Position numbers and translations under genes: made by a program. Of a DNA stretch of 64,000 bases, positions 35,013 through 46,526 are shown in pieces. The stretch is from Anastrepha obliqua (taxonomy: Eukaryota > Arthropoda > Insecta > Diptera > Tephritidae): positions 61,135,601 to 61,199,600 of the forward strand of contig NC_072894.1 in the NCBI RefSeq assembly GCF_027943255.1. Direction: 5' to 3'. Positions within the stretch are counted from its first letter, which is position 1; every line of letters starts with the position of its first letter. Below the pieces are notes generated by a model. It ran no database searches, was not told the DNA's origin, and saw only the letters and a program-made list of their open reading frames with translations.

Positions 35013-36932
35013 TAATCACACTCTTCATTTGTTTATTGAAAATATTTTAAGAAAAAAAAGGTCAAACTATTTTTTTAATTTTTTCTATTAATACGAGTAT
35101 CTGTCGTGAATAAATTCTTTTAGAGTTCGCATTATAAATTTTGCTTTTATCTTGATGAATGGCGATTTGGCTGGAAATCGTTAAGTACTTGTTAAACTCA
35201 TCTTAAAAAAATGTATACAATTTTAGCAAAATCTGTTATTATTTTTTTCAAAGTAGACTTCGCAAATAGAGCTTTGAGAAAATTGTGATACAAGCATTCC
35301 CCACGCTGATTTGACCTAGTTAGGGCAATTTTCTAAGGCTCTATCTCGTAAATTTGTACTCTAATTGACGCAGAGCTACGGGAAAGCATTCTGGATACAT
35401 TATACAGTTCAAAAGCATAATAAAAAAAAATGTTTGTAAGCCTATGTAAACCTTTAAATGGTGCTATTGTAGGAATTTTATATGCATCACTTTTATTTAT
35501 AAGCCATACCAAAAGAAATAGCATCTATTGTAAGAACGGTTGTAGAAGTTTTGAAAACCAACCGTTTTTCGTTTGACATATTGCATGAGACTTCGTTCCA
35601 CGGGATGCTAAATAAATAAAATAAAAATTCAGTAACATTGAATAGAAACTAAATAAATTATGCACAAGATTTAAAAGTTGATGTGTTGTTGTGAAGATAG
35701 GAATTTGATAGAATTATAAAATAAGTTTTCACTGAATTTGTAAAAAAATCGGTTAAAAAATACCCATTTAGTTGCACAAAAGACCAACGGCATAAAGCTA
35801 CAAATAAAAAAAACGGTAGAAGCATTAAATTTGTGACACTAATTTCGTGACGATTTATTCGTTTACTTTACATTTGAAACATTTGATTACATTTGAAATC
35901 CGACGCCAAATATTTTTATTCGGTGGGATCGTGGAATAGGTGGAAACCACAAATCACGTTGTCTTCCAAATATTATAAAACGATGCGTGTTTTTAATTCC
36001 GCTAGAAAATTTCAACAGAAAAGATGATTTTTAATTCATACATCGAAGCACTTTGCATTTTATAGGTAGGTACACGGTACTTTTCCTTGCTCTCATTAAC
36101 CGTTAAGTCAAGTTTTTTGCTTCTTTCTTCATACTAGGTAGTGGTCAGCCGCGCAGATATCTGTTTAGGCCAACTATGTTCTGTGTCATGAATATTACAT
36201 TGAAGAAGTCGATCAAATCTAATACCTCATTCAGTTTCGAATGCCTTGGAGTATCCCTTTCCTCATTGCCAGGAACTGACTGCATATGCACAGTATTAGC
36301 GATAAAACTTTCTAGGTGATATCAATGAGGCCTAACTGCAGGATCACCTTCCATGTATATTAGGCTGAGTGCACTTAGGTTCTAATATTGAAGTATTTGC
36401 TATCATATCAAATTTTTGGCTGCAGTGGTCTTATTGTCTTTGACACATCTTCGCTATGCTCAGGTTGTCTTTGTCGAGGGGAAGAACTTGAGCTGGATAC
36501 TTCCACATCGATTTTAGCACTTCTCTATCACACGCGTCACCAGTGTCTCTATTCAATAGCAATGATAAGCAATATTTCCATATTATAAGAGTACTCTAGG
36601 TGCTAGTTTCCAGATTTTCATTCTCTTTTTTGCATTAACCAACCTCTGTTCCATTTATTATTATGAGGGGCTTGGCACTGCGACCTGAAATACATATTGT
36701 GTCCTTTCATGGATTCAAGGTATTTCTCCTAATGCATCACTCGACTTAAGCATATTTATCTTTATCCCTAGAAAAGCTTTAAAGCTTTGCTTCTGTTGTT
36801 ATGGATGTGTTCATTTGTGTTGCGCTCATTCTGTTGATTATCTGTTGAGTGCATCTTTCTATTGAGCTGACTTTTTCTTGAAATGTACTTATATTCTTGC
36901 CTAGCGCTTGCCATCACAATATGCTACATACC
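35013..36932. other. intronic, no gene assigned
   Basis: Mostly AT-rich with short frames. From 36130 to 36880 the sequence is less AT-rich, and its complement gives weak LINE-like pieces (GLKINMLKSSD near 36765). These are too degraded to assign and could be a very old LINE. Confidence 0.4.
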
Positions 36933-37775
36933 ACCTTGATCTAAAAGTACCCGGAACAACCGCCAGTTGACGCTCAAAGTCAACTGATTTGAGCTCTGTT
37001 TTTGTTATGTTGCTACATCTGTGATTAACATTCCTTTCAAAATTTGATCGCAATTGCTTGAATTTGTAAAAGTCTCGCCGTCTTGAGTAAATCTACCTAT
37101 GCAAGTATTTTCGATTTACTACAGTTTTAAAAATAGATTAGAATTCACCACAATGTGTTTGCATGAAATTTTGCTTTAAAACTGTTTCGGTAATAATATC
37201 CTAAAATAACAGCCATTAACGAGTGGTATGAACGCTTCAGAGAGATTATGAGCCTATCGGGGACGACGAACGGCCTGCGTAGTGACAGGCCGGCGACATC
37301 ATAAATTGATGAAAGCATCAATAAAGTGAAAGAAAAGTAGATCAATAACCGCAAATTACCCAACAGAGAGCTGACTGAAGACCTGAACATTGCTTTTAAA
37401 TCCATTCAGAACATTGTAGTCAATGATTCGGGTGCGAGCTATGTTGCTGTAAAGTTGTTCCCAAAGCACCTGAATTTTACGCAAAATAGAGGCCGCGTTG
37501 ATATCGCCAAAGGCATGATTTTTAAGGCTGAGTCCGATTCAACATTCGCCAAACCTATCATTACTGGAGACGAGACTTTGGCTGTCGAGTACGACACACA
37601 ATTCAGACATCAGGCGATTGAGTGGTGAGCACTGAACCAAGACCAAAAAAATCCCGTCGTTTGTAGCCAAAAAAGAAAACAATGATCGCGGTGTTGAAAT
37701 TCACCAAAAAGGAAGGATTTATGGAAAAAACAACTTGTGAATTTTGCACCATGATAACGCACCGTCAAACTTATG
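36933..37775 (+). mobile_element. mariner relic, left end and partial transposase
   Basis: The left end appears as CTTGATCTAAAAGTACCCGG at about 36934-36953. Coding pieces follow: INEWYERFREI near 37208, then SDRPATS, NRKLPNRELTEDLNIAF near 37345-37400, VDIAKGMIFKAESD, PIITGDETLAVEYDT near 37556-37600 (first catalytic Asp in TGDET) and ILHHDNAPSN near 37740-37772 (second Asp). The segment between the last two blocks is much too short, so an internal deletion has removed part of the catalytic core. No right terminal repeat was found, and the C-terminus with the third Asp is missing. Confidence 0.7.
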
Positions 37776-38729
37776 GGGGCTCTGCTTAACAGCCACTTAA
37801 ACTTATGGACATATGCATAAAAGTACCTAAATGAAAGTAGTAGCCTTTTAGTTGAGATGTATCCCTGTAAGCATATATGGGTATATGTATATATGTACTA
37901 GAACAATAAATTGTATACATTTTTTCGTCTTGCTTTCTGTAGCTGCAGTATGTCACGCTGTCGCTATTTAGATGCATGTACAAGAACACATAGATATACA
38001 TTTAACTATTTATGTAAAATAGTTACTTTCGTGTACAATTACGTTTCTGCTAGAATTTTAGTATGTGAGTTAGGATATTTTGGAGGTAAAAAATACCCAT
38101 CAGCATTGCGAATGAGGTAAGAAAGTTGATACCTCCATGTAAGAAAATTCGCAGCGTAAAAGAAATTGTGTCTCGTACGAAGGAGAGGAAAACACATGCA
38201 TGTAACGGAAAAACCTCATCAACAATAAACAGTAAAAAAAATCATAGCTATTTACTATATTTTTCATGCTGCTGCACATTTTAATTTTTAATTCAACTAC
38301 GACGAACCACATCAAGCACACTTTTAAACGCACATCATACAAGTGGTGGAAAAAAACTATGTCGACAGGCGAAAGTGGCGACAAATCATGTGTGTCATGC
38401 AGATGAAAAGCAAATTTTAACACCTTTTTTGATACCTACAACGCATATAAAATTCCTACGACGTACAAGCAAAAGAGGAAAAAGGAAGCAGTTAGATGGG
38501 CATCGTACTATGTCGCGAAGGTTGCGCATACGCCCCGTGCGACGGTGCTTTTAGATATACTGAACTGCTTATACACGAATATTTTTCATACAAGTATTAC
38601 TTGGATTCACAATAGTGGCGAATTAGTCCCGAATGAGTTTCTTTTGCCTTTTTACCAACCATAAACGGTCTAGAAAATACAAACAACTATGGACTAAAAT
38701 CCTATTGTATAATTCTCCAACAAAGACCT
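37776..38729. other. intronic, no gene seen
   Basis: Short overlapping frames on both strands (up to 107 codons at 38100-38423 minus) without motifs. Includes CATATATGTATA-type runs near 37870-37895. Confidence 0.5.
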
Positions 38730-39420
38730 ACACACACGGATAAAATTATTCACAGAACAACCACTTTTTCATTCAATATGCTGTATCTAAAGAATAAATG
38801 AATATAATTAAGAATGTTGCTGTAAGAAAAATCCACATATTTATTATATATTTAAAACTAGCATAAACTTAACGAAACTTTACCTCATAAATAAAATATT
38901 AACAAAAATCAAACGATGCCTCATATTTTTAAGGGACAAAATTATTCACATGAAGTATGAATTTCAAATTTTAAATGATTTTTTTTCTTTTTCTAACAAA
39001 GCAATTTTTGAAGGTATGGCTAGCCCGTTATTACTATGATCATTCGCAATTCAACTTGCGTGGTCATTACAAGTCTTGCTTTCGCAGTATTCATACATCA
39101 CAGGTAAAGAAGTCCATCCGAGATCAATTCGCAGGGCCTTGAAATGTTCACGATAAACCTCGCGAATGGTGCGAAGAAAACCACTCATCAACAAGTTTAA
39201 TAAAAATAAAACGCTGGTGTTTGCAAAACAAGATAAAAATAAGCCACTTGATTTCTGGAGCAACGTTTTTTTAACAACGAGAATAAATTCAACATTTTTC
39301 AATCGGATAGAAGGATTCGAATTTGGAGAAAACCCAATACGGAATTCGAAAAAATGAATACAGAGCGTACAGTGAACCATTAAGGCAATGAATTCATCAA
39401 GCAAAAAGGAATCCCTACTA
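38730..39420 (+). mobile_element. Tc1-like relic, 5-prime part
   Basis: The motif AAAATTATTCACA occurs at about 38742-38754 and again at about 38938-38950, some 200 bp apart. That repeats the end layout of the Tc1-like element at 19.8 kb (IR/DR type). Coding pieces follow: LVFAKQDKNKPLDFWSNVF at about 39210-39270, then after a frameshift FNIFQSDRRIRIWRKPNTEF at about 39285-39345, and ERTVNH. This is the Tc1 segment around the first catalytic Asp, but the expected FTDES block is damaged. The right half and right end are missing. Confidence 0.65.
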
Positions 39421-39714
39421 AATACTAAAACTTGTTTGAATTTAAAATTAAGAAGTCTATTGTATGCCTTTTGTTAATTTTTTATTCATGAAGTAAAGTT
39501 TATTTTAAAAAATAGACGTAATTTTAATTTTAAATATATAGGTAAAATAAGTACAATATATTTCTAGATTTTTCTTACAATAATATTTTTCGTTATTTGT
39601 ATTCCTTATATTCATTTCAGCTCAAGATACAGCTTATTGAATGAAAGATTGGTTGTTGTGTCCATAATTTTGTCTGTGTATATAAGTCCTATCTCGACGA
39701 ACAAAACTTACACT
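39421..39714. other. intronic, no gene seen
   Basis: AT-rich spacer between the Tc1-like relic and the RTE-type fragment. Confidence 0.45.
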
Positions 39715-39905
39715 ATACAAGGCTGTCATCAGCCTATCCTAACGTATGGCGTAGAAGGTTGGACGATGACAATATCCGATGAGACGTCACTTGGAGTGTT
39801 TGAGAGAAAGATTCTGTGGAACATTTTTAGACTTTTGCACGTTGGCGACTGCGAGTATCGCAGGCGATAGAATAATGAACTCTATGAGCTTTACGACGCA
39901 AAGGG
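39715..39905 (+). pseudogene. RTE-type LINE reverse-transcriptase C-terminal fragment
   Basis: The frame at about 39735-39870 reads LTYGVEGWTMTISDE, LGVFERKILWNIF and EYRRR, with NNELYELYDD after one stop. The pattern YGxExWTM...FERK.LR.IFG...R.N.ELYELY is typical of the end of RT in RTE-like LINEs. It is cut off on the right by the mariner fragment that begins at about 39906. Confidence 0.65.
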
Positions 39906-40262
39906 TAAGCAGGTAACTGGATGCCACATCGATTGAAAGGGATGGATATCGAGAGACGTTTGGTGACGTGTGAGATGCTTCTTGAACGGCAGAAAAGAAA
40001 AGTTTTCTGCATCGCATCATCTTTGGCGATAAAAAAGGCATCTATTATGATAACCCTAAGCATCGAAAATGATGGAGCCTGCCAGATAACCAGATCCATC
40101 GACAGCGAAAAAAATTTTTCATGCTTCAAAGGTTATGTTGTGCAACTGGTGGGATCAGAAGGATGCCATCTATTATGAAATCCTTAAACGATCTGAATGG
40201 AGCTCTCTAAGAAAAGCGGCCGGAATAAACGGTAGACATGACAAACTGCACTTGAACTTGAG
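39906..40262 (+). pseudogene. mariner transposase fragment
   Basis: Pieces WMPHRLKGMDIERRLVTCEM, LLERQKRKVF and YDNPKHRK, then in another frame QRLCCATGGIRRMPSIM, follow the mellifera-type mariner order seen at 30860-31110 (WVPYELKPRDVERRFMACEQ, then TGDEKW, then IWWDQ). The first catalytic Asp appears as FGDKK, with Glu lost. There are frameshifts throughout and no terminal repeats. Confidence 0.65.
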
Positions 40263-41668
40263 GAAAAGTTCAGCTCAAAATAACCTCAACAAAACCTTGC
40301 CGTCCAACTTGGAGCTACACAAGTACTGGCTCACCACTGAATTGGTACAGAGTTACTATAAACTTTACCCTTAAATTACTTAACCGCTCCTATGATATTT
40401 TAACAATTTTAAATTTCTTGCCCTCATTTATCCTCAGCACCAATATTTTACGACTTAAGAAACCCAAATGCAAACTCTTGCCACCTACTACAACTACAAT
40501 GCATACAAACGAGAATTCAAAATTATCGCCGCTGGGTGGCCACTACGTCCTTGCACTATCTTCAAGAGAAGAGCAAGCTCATATATGTAATAGAATCAAC
40601 AAAGGCAAACACAAGGCGGTATGTGTGAGTGGTTTAGCAACCTTACTGTAACGTAGCTTCTTTTTTGAATATGCCGGTTAAAGGCAAGAAATTTGCTATC
40701 TCCTAACAAAGCAAATATTTTTATGCCCTCAGCTACATGAAATCACACACATATACACACCAGTTACATACACTTTTGTGCGGACGTATGCAGTCACATT
40801 AGCATACACTGACATATATTAACATTTCATCGTATACGAGTACACTTGCAATTGAGAAAAGCGTAACTCACTGTGAAAATGTGCTATTGTTGCCACAAGT
40901 GCATCATGCAACTAGATATTACATGCTCTTATATTGCTTATTTTGCAATTCAGACATTTTGATAGTTATGTTCACGGGCATTGAAGATTGATGAAAAGAA
41001 GGTGCGCAATGCAAGGAATGAAAATCAGGCAGTTTGAAGTAGCTATGAGCGTAAAAATGCAATTTTATTCTTGCATACTTGCAACAATTGTTGTTGCACT
41101 TAATAGGATTTTAATGGTTTGTGTATGTAGCGAATTTAAGCATCATATTATGGCAGAATTGAAGTAGCTTAGAAGCATTTCCGTTGAATTTTCTTTAAAG
41201 GTAGAGAGTAGTAGTTAAGAGTTCACATTCGGTAGTCTATAATTGTGCAAGCAAGAAGAATCTTATCAGACGAAGAGATTCAGATATCCAATGACTTAGT
41301 TAAAACATTTGCCTGCCTTTGGGTACCATATCATAAGTTCATTTTGAATAATACAAGTTCTGCATCACCCTATTTATATATTTGAGTTGCCACACTAACA
41401 CCGATAGTTTAGATAGTGGGTGTTATTTTATCAGAAATCAATGCTTTTGTTTTTTCATCAACATTGATAAAAATTTTGAATGCATTGTTCTCAAGCCAGA
41501 AATTCTAGTGAATATGAAATATATTAATTCGTATTTGTTTACATTTTTATTAAATGTGCAGTGAGGTCAATTGCAGCCCCTAGGAAATTTTTTCTACACC
41601 GGCAGGGTGGGTTTAATATTAATAATAATAATATATAATATATATAATTGGTACATACCCCCATTTTG
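40263..41668. other. intronic, no gene seen
   Basis: Short frames (up to 79 codons) without motifs. An AAT/AT-rich run at 41617-41648 lies just before the SINE 3-prime end and may be its tail. Confidence 0.5.
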
Positions 41669-41954
41669 CGTGTTTGGCCGAGCTCCTCCTCCGATTTGTG
41701 TTGTACGTCTTGATATTGTTCCACAAATGGAGGGACCTACAGTTTTAAGCCGACTTCGAACGGCAGATGGTTTCCTTATGAGGAGCTTTTACATGGCAGA
41801 AATACATTCGAAGGTTTGCCATTGACTGCTGAGGGGCCACCGCTATAAGAAAAATGTTTATCTTCATTTTGTTTTTTCACCGAGATTCGATCCTACGTTC
41901 TCTCTGAATTCCGAATGGTAGTCACGCACCAATGCATTCGACTAAGGCTGCCGA
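41669..41954 (-). mobile_element. tRNA-derived SINE, copy H (full length)
   Basis: A reversed, full-length copy: 3-prime end (complement of GTGTTTGGCCGAGCTCCTCC), body (complement of CCACAAATGGAGGGACCTAC, GATGAGGAGC-like and GGCAGAAATACATTCG blocks), B box (complement of GAGATTCGATCCTACG) and head (complement of CGCACCAATGCATTCG then GCTGCCG). It is among the least diverged copies. The AT-rich run on its 3-prime side could be the priming tail. Confidence 0.82.
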
Positions 41955-42145
41955 CTTATTATGGGCAGTTTAAAGTGTGGAAGACCGCGAAGAAAGATGA
42001 GCAGAGGGTACTGATTCAGACTTACACATTATACTATAAATGCTTGGAGAAGGAAAGCGGTGAAACAAGTCGTATGGAACGCGATTGTGAAGGAAGCACT
42101 GACACACCCCTAACTTAATTGCTATGATGATGATAATGATTATTT
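41955..42145 (+). pseudogene. RTE-type LINE C-terminal tail fragment
   Basis: Pieces LKCGRPRRKM and AWRRKAVKQVVWNAIVKEAL, then THP before a stop, resemble the last residues of RTE-like LINE proteins (GRPR..., then W.R.A.dR..W..iv.EA..h.gl). A short TGATGATGATAATGAT run follows at 42124-42139, as expected at the 3-prime end of such elements. Confidence 0.45.
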
Positions 42146-42818
42146 GTTTGAATGAACGGACAAGCCAACATAAACAATTGAAATGAGATTGTGAGACCAA
42201 AATGCATCATTAAGCTTTGCTTGAGACTAAATTAATTGCAAGAGTCGATCATTTTATAAGAGCCTCTCAAGGGCTCTAGCTTACTATATTTTTTTCGGAA
42301 AAGCAGTGTATATATTTGAATTCCTTTAGTCTAGTTGATAGGTATCGAGTGGAATATTTTGCAACAAATCTGAATTTTACCGGGTATGTTTGACACAATT
42401 CATAGAAAAACAAGAAGTTGAGGTTAAAATGAAGATCAAAGATGGGTTCCTAAACTCCTGTATTCCAACAAGCGATATCTTGAAATTAATTACTAAACAT
42501 GTACTCTTTTACTCGTATGTTGCAATTTTTTCTTATAATTTAAGAGTGGCGTTCAACTTCGACCATTTAAGAACCGTTTCTCGTTCCTATCAATTACCCG
42601 CTAATTATTTATTTGTACGACGGTTTCCGCAGTTGAACTGCATATGAATGCACTTTAAAACTTTCATATATACTCGTACGTACTATGCAGTTGCTTTCCT
42701 TTTGCAGCTGTTATTGAGATCACGCGGGCAAATAAAAATACTTTATATAGCACGTACACCTTTAACACGCATTTATTTGTACATGTAAATTCATACAAAT
42801 TTTACTATTTGTGATTGT
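42146..42818. other. intronic, no gene seen
   Basis: No motif or shared repeat was recognised. Confidence 0.5.
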
Positions 42819-43957
42819 ACAAGGTGGCGCAAAATTAATCACCCTTTCGGAGTATTTATAAGTTTTGCAAATGATGCCGTACGTTAATAATATTGGGTTA
42901 GGGTATAAGTTCGTACCGTTTTTACCCAAGACTTTTATTTAAACGAAGAACAATAATTATATCAATAGTTAATCAATTCTACATTCGCCGTTGCTGCTTA
43001 CAACCTCTTCCCACCTCTTGACCAATTTGTTGATGCCGTTCCGCCTAAAATCGCCTGGTCTGGTTCCTAAGAAGTTGTTGAGCCAGTTTTTAAGGACCTT
43101 TCACAGAGAGCGAAAAAGATGGTAATTGGTCGGTGCAAGATCCGGAGAATACGGCGAATGCTGAAGGACCTCCCATTCGTGTTATTGGAGTGCGGCTTTG
43201 ACGTCTTGTGCAACGTGGGCCTGGCGTTGTCCATGAAGGAGTACGGTTTGATCGTGTCGATCAGGTCTGTTCAGTCGAACAGCCTCATTCACGTGGTGTA
43301 GTTGGGCAATGAGAAGCCTATTGTTGAGCGTAGAATTCTTTTCGAGCATCTCCCAGTGCACCATACCCTCTCAGTCCCACCAAACACATATCATGATCTT
43401 TTTTGGATGAGGATCTGGCTTGATTCTCAGCTGTTGCGTAGCTCCTGGAGCGACCCCACCATTTTTCATATCCCGTTAAGATCCGGTACAAAAAGCGCTG
43501 TTTAATGCCGCGTGTTGCTCGATGCTCATTGAGCTCGTGAGGCACCCAGGTGCCCAATTTTTCGATGAATCGTATTCGATGAAGGTGGCTGAGAATCGTT
43601 TTATGATCGCAGTTCATTTTTTCTGCCAATTAATGACTGGTTTGGCGACCGTTCAATGTGATTTGAGACGTTCTTCCTCCTGCCTCCTGCGTATTCCATT
43701 TTTGAGCCTCAAAACTAATAAAAAAACAAATAACTTAAAAATAGAATTAACATAGTTTTGCAGAACACAAAGAGTTTTATCAAATGTATACCCTTAGCCA
43801 AACAGCAAACAAAACGTTGTAAAATAAAAAAAATATATATAAAAATGCTACGAACTTATTCCCCAACGCAATATTTGAAATTTTTGGCTGCAAATTTTAG
43901 AAAAAAAGTTATTTAAAACAAAAGTGGATAATTAGTTTTGCGTCACCTTTTATAAGC
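42819..43957. mobile_element. TIR element split by a mariner
   Basis: The left end begins ACAAGGTGGCGCAAAATTAA at 42819. The right end at about 43930-43957, complemented, reads TAAAAGGTGACGCAAAACTA then ATTATCCAC. These form an inverted pair of about 24 bp. Left-side sequence up to about 42890 and right-side sequence from about 43866 belong to this outer element; everything between is a mariner. A third copy of the left end lies at 45139-45238. Without the insertion the outer copy is only about 170 bp, so it is MITE-sized. The superfamily is unknown. Confidence 0.6.
42901..43864 (-). mobile_element. decayed mariner nested in the TIR element
   Basis: The ends are GGGTATAAGTTCGTACCG on the left and, complemented, GGGGAATAAGTTCGTAGCA on the right: the same ATAAGTTCGT core as the 30.3 kb mariner. 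The transposase runs on the minus strand: NCDHKTILSHLHRIRFIEKL and GTWVPHELNEH (43510-43620), FLYRILTGYEKW (first Asp changed to Tyr), then shifted pieces QRQAHVAQDVKAALQ and SPDLAPTNYHLF (third Asp changed to Asn) near 43110-43250, and LVKRWEEVVSSNGE at the end. There are several frameshifts; it is inactive and older than the 30.3 kb copy. Confidence 0.75.
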
Positions 43958-44342
43958 ATGCACTCGTACACACTTTACTTTTTTTGACTGCATAAGTGTG
44001 CATAAGCATTATTGAACATTTGCGCTGAGGTAAGTTAAGCATAAATAAGCAAAATTAAGTGGAAATGCACACGGATGTATATGTATGTATATACTCATAC
44101 ATATTCATATTCAGCTATCGAACATAATCGTACATGTGTATGCACACACATTTCTGATTCTGAGCAATCTGCAAGCTGCATAAAGCGCGTTGTAAAATTG
44201 ATTGAGTTGTTCTATTGGAGCTCGCCACGTGATTGCTCAACAGCGAGTGCGGCTGAATTGTATATATTTATGCTCCACTATGTATGCAAGTGTGACCACA
44301 TTTGTGTGCTTACGAATAGGCGAGTATATAAGTACATATATG

Positions 44343-44361
44343 GTATGTATGTATGTATGTA
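44343..44361 (+). repeat. (GTAT)n microsatellite next to the collagen donor
   Basis: GTAT repeated between four and five times, 19 bp inside the intron from the donor of exon 44380-44517. Likely polymorphic in length. Confidence 0.8.
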
Positions 44362-44379
44362 CAACAATCGAGTACTTAC

Positions 44380-44517
44380 CGTGAGTCCAGGCGCACCAGT
44401 TTTTCCCTCCTTACCTGGCAGACCAGGTGGACCGCGTATTGTTTCACGTAATATATCGTTATCTTTGATTGCTTCTAGGATATCAGACGCATTGCACGTA
44501 CATTTGCCAGTGTATTT
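44380..44517 (-). CDS. collagen exon: Cys-containing domain entering Gly-X-Y
   Basis: A 138-bp internal exon, 46 codons, on the minus strand. The first 28 residues are non-collagenous (KYTGKCTCNASDILEAIKDN, then DILRETIR), with two close cysteines at 6 and 8 (CTC) that could form inter-chain disulfides. The helical-looking DILEAIKDNDILRE may serve chain alignment. Then six Gly-X-Y triplets begin, GPPGLPG to GAPGLT. The acceptor is CATTATTGCAG at 44518-44528 (complement) with a T-rich tract; the donor is GTAAGTACT at 44371-44379 (complement). Both ends are phase 0 and join in register to exon 23969-24160. This is the N-terminal side of a collagenous block; earlier exons were not recognised. 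Confidence 0.85.
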
Positions 44518-44846
44518 CTGCAATAATGAAAAAGGAAATAAAACATAAAATATTTATAGTGGGTAGTCGGAAGATAAATATCCTTAGAAAAATACTAAAA
44601 TACAAATACAATTATAAAATTTCGGAAATGATGCAATAAAACTAAAGATTATAAATGCTCAATCTTTAAATTAGAGGCTAATCAGAAGCATTTCTCCATT
44701 TCTTATATACGTGCGCTTGTGCTCAAAACTTAAAAATTTCTTCACATAACGGTTGTACTTGTATGTAACAAAATACAAAGGAATGGAGATAGATATTGAC
44801 ATGCATGTATATATCAAAATCCTCAAAAGGTGTCGATTTAGTGATA

Positions 44847-44972
44847 TCTGATGTTGTTGTAGCAGCATAAACAGCATAAATCCCTATACCCGGAATGATG
44901 CTGGAGTGGCAAGTCTTTCGAAGGATATAAATCCGAGTCACTCCGGTAACGTAGAACTGACTGTCGTAGGAA
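44847..44972 (-). repeat. dispersed repeat with (CAA)n tail, copy 2
   Basis: GATGTTGTTGTAGCAGCATA, then GGAATGATGCTGGAGTGGCA, GGATATAAATCCGAG, TCCGGTAACGTAGAACTGAC and TGTCGTAGG. It matches 56385-56530 in the opposite orientation and 21098-21205 more weakly. Non-coding. Confidence 0.75.
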
Positions 44973-45138
44973 TGAGTGAGTGATATCTCTCCATTCGTTG
45001 GTTCGTCCATGCGCACGATAACACGAATAAAAATGCTTATATTTCATTAAAGGTTGGTACATACATAACTCTGTTTATCCAAGGTAGCTTGCTATCATAA
45101 CCACGTCCAGCTTTCCCGTAACGGTAATTTTCAACAAA

Positions 45139-45238
45139 CAAAAAAAGGTGATACAAATTAATCACCCTATCGGAAGATGTTATAATGTTTGCAAATTGCA
45201 TCGTACGCCAATCATATTTGACAGTTGAAACAAACATT
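45139..45238. mobile_element. lone end of the TIR element seen at 42.8 kb
   Basis: GGTGATACAAATTAATCACC, CTATCGGAAG, TTTGCAAATTGCATCGTACG and CCAATCATATT follow the left end at 42819-42895 block by block. No matching right end was found nearby, so this is a truncated copy, or one end of a larger element. Confidence 0.6.
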
Positions 45239-45589
45239 AATCAGACGACGGACCACGAATAGCGAATTTGAGTGAAAGACTTAAACAGGTGAACTGTGCA
45301 AAAAGTGCTGCAGTTAATGCCTGCTGACGGTCAGACGCGTGTAAATTACTATCAAGCTATCCTCAATCTCAACAACTAAGAGGACGATTTTGTGTCGAAA
45401 TATATACATGAAATATTTCAATGAACAATGACTTCCTACTGCCAGAAGTTGGAATTGGTTAACCGGGGCTTGGTACACAAGCGGTCCGAATATGTCCGTA
45501 CAATCGCACATACACAGCACGGGGCACCAGTGAACACACTCTTCCTCAAACAAAGGAAATTGGTTTCCTAAATTTCGAGGTCGACCGCA

Positions 45590-45860
45590 CATCAGTTTCC
45601 GCGCATCACAGCAGACGAGGTTCTTCAAGGTGCAAAGAGGCTCGTAGATCAGAAGTCTCCTGGCCCAGATGGGATGCCTAATCAGGTACTTAAATAGGTA
45701 TTTGTACGAACAGCATCGACTTTCCCGAGTCGTCTGGGCTTAGACCAATCTGAAAACAATTTTGGATGCAGAAAAGAAAAGTCCGCCATTGACTGTGAAT
45801 ACTCATACAAAAATTGCACAACACGCGATAAGTGATACCCGATGGCTCGAAGGTTCCAAA
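45590..45860 (+). pseudogene. R1-like LINE reverse-transcriptase N-terminal fragment
   Basis: The frame at about 45600-45690 reads ITADEVLQGAKRLVDQKSPG then PDGMPNQVLK, the classic RT entry motif (KsPGPDGiPn). After a short gap another frame gives LDQSENNFGCRKEKSAID at about 45738-45790, matching the QFGFRKGRSTID motif. The region between these motifs in intact elements is longer, so there is an internal deletion. The sequence from 45240 to 45590 may be older 5-prime coding sequence of the same copy but is unreadable. Confidence 0.65.
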
Positions 45861-46526
45861 GAGTACTTCTCAAGATAACTCTGGATGCGACTAAATGCCT
45901 TTACTGGCTTCGTTGTGATTTGGATTTAAAGTGTTTTCATTCAAATGTTTTTTTTTTGTTTTTTTTTTCTTCCTATTAATTTTGTTTTAGAACATTTACG
46001 TCATTTAAACAAACCGATATTATATTGTATATTTATAGTTGATGTAGGAAGATATTGAACCCCTAAGCCAAATATTACCCAAATCATTCGGGAGAGAGCA
46101 ACAAGTATAATTTCGAAAGCGCTTCTTGCGCTTGAATCAAACTCATAAGTACTTTTTTCAATAACCTCCAACCCCAGTAGGCGTATTGTACTTACATATT
46201 TGTAAATACCTTTGCATTATTTCAATAAACATTACCAGGAGGCTAACGTTATCAAAAAGCCAAAGTTAAACAATAACATAGGTACATATGTTTGCTTATG
46301 CTTACTGTGCATAAATGTTATTTCAGCTTTAAATAGCACATATTAACCATTGGGGAATCAATGCACTTAGTCTGGTGGATTTGTTTAGTAGTACATAAAA
46401 TGGCTGAATAGTTCACTAACGCAGCGAGTAACCTTGTGGCAGCTAATCAAACATCTGATTTTGGCAAATAATTAGTGTAAATATTAAAAGCTTGTGATTC
46501 AATTTGCGTGTTTTCTTTCCTGTATT
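45861..46526. other. no gene seen
   Basis: AT-rich sequence with a T run at 45950-45969. No recognisable motif. Confidence 0.5.

Larger units (their letters stand above)
24161..44379 (-). other. 20.2-kb intron of the collagen gene
   Basis: The stretch between the two recognised collagen exons. Matching phase-0 boundaries and the continuing Gly-X-Y register support direct splicing, though a small skipped exon cannot be excluded. It is filled with LINE, SINE, mariner, Tc1 and MITE remains, listed separately, and includes the FLYWCH element at 31.7-32.5 kb. Confidence 0.7.

Noticed and set aside
36130..36880. Old LINE RT on the minus strand
   Set aside because: Only one weak GLKIN-type motif; too degraded to support as a feature.
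39051..39404. 117-codon minus-strand frame
   Set aside because: Antisense shadow of the Tc1-like relic, whose plus-strand motifs (RRIRIWRKPNTEF) are specific.
44075..44548. 157-codon plus-strand frame
   Set aside because: Antisense to the collagen exon and its GTAT microsatellite; composition reflects ATAC/GTAT repeats.
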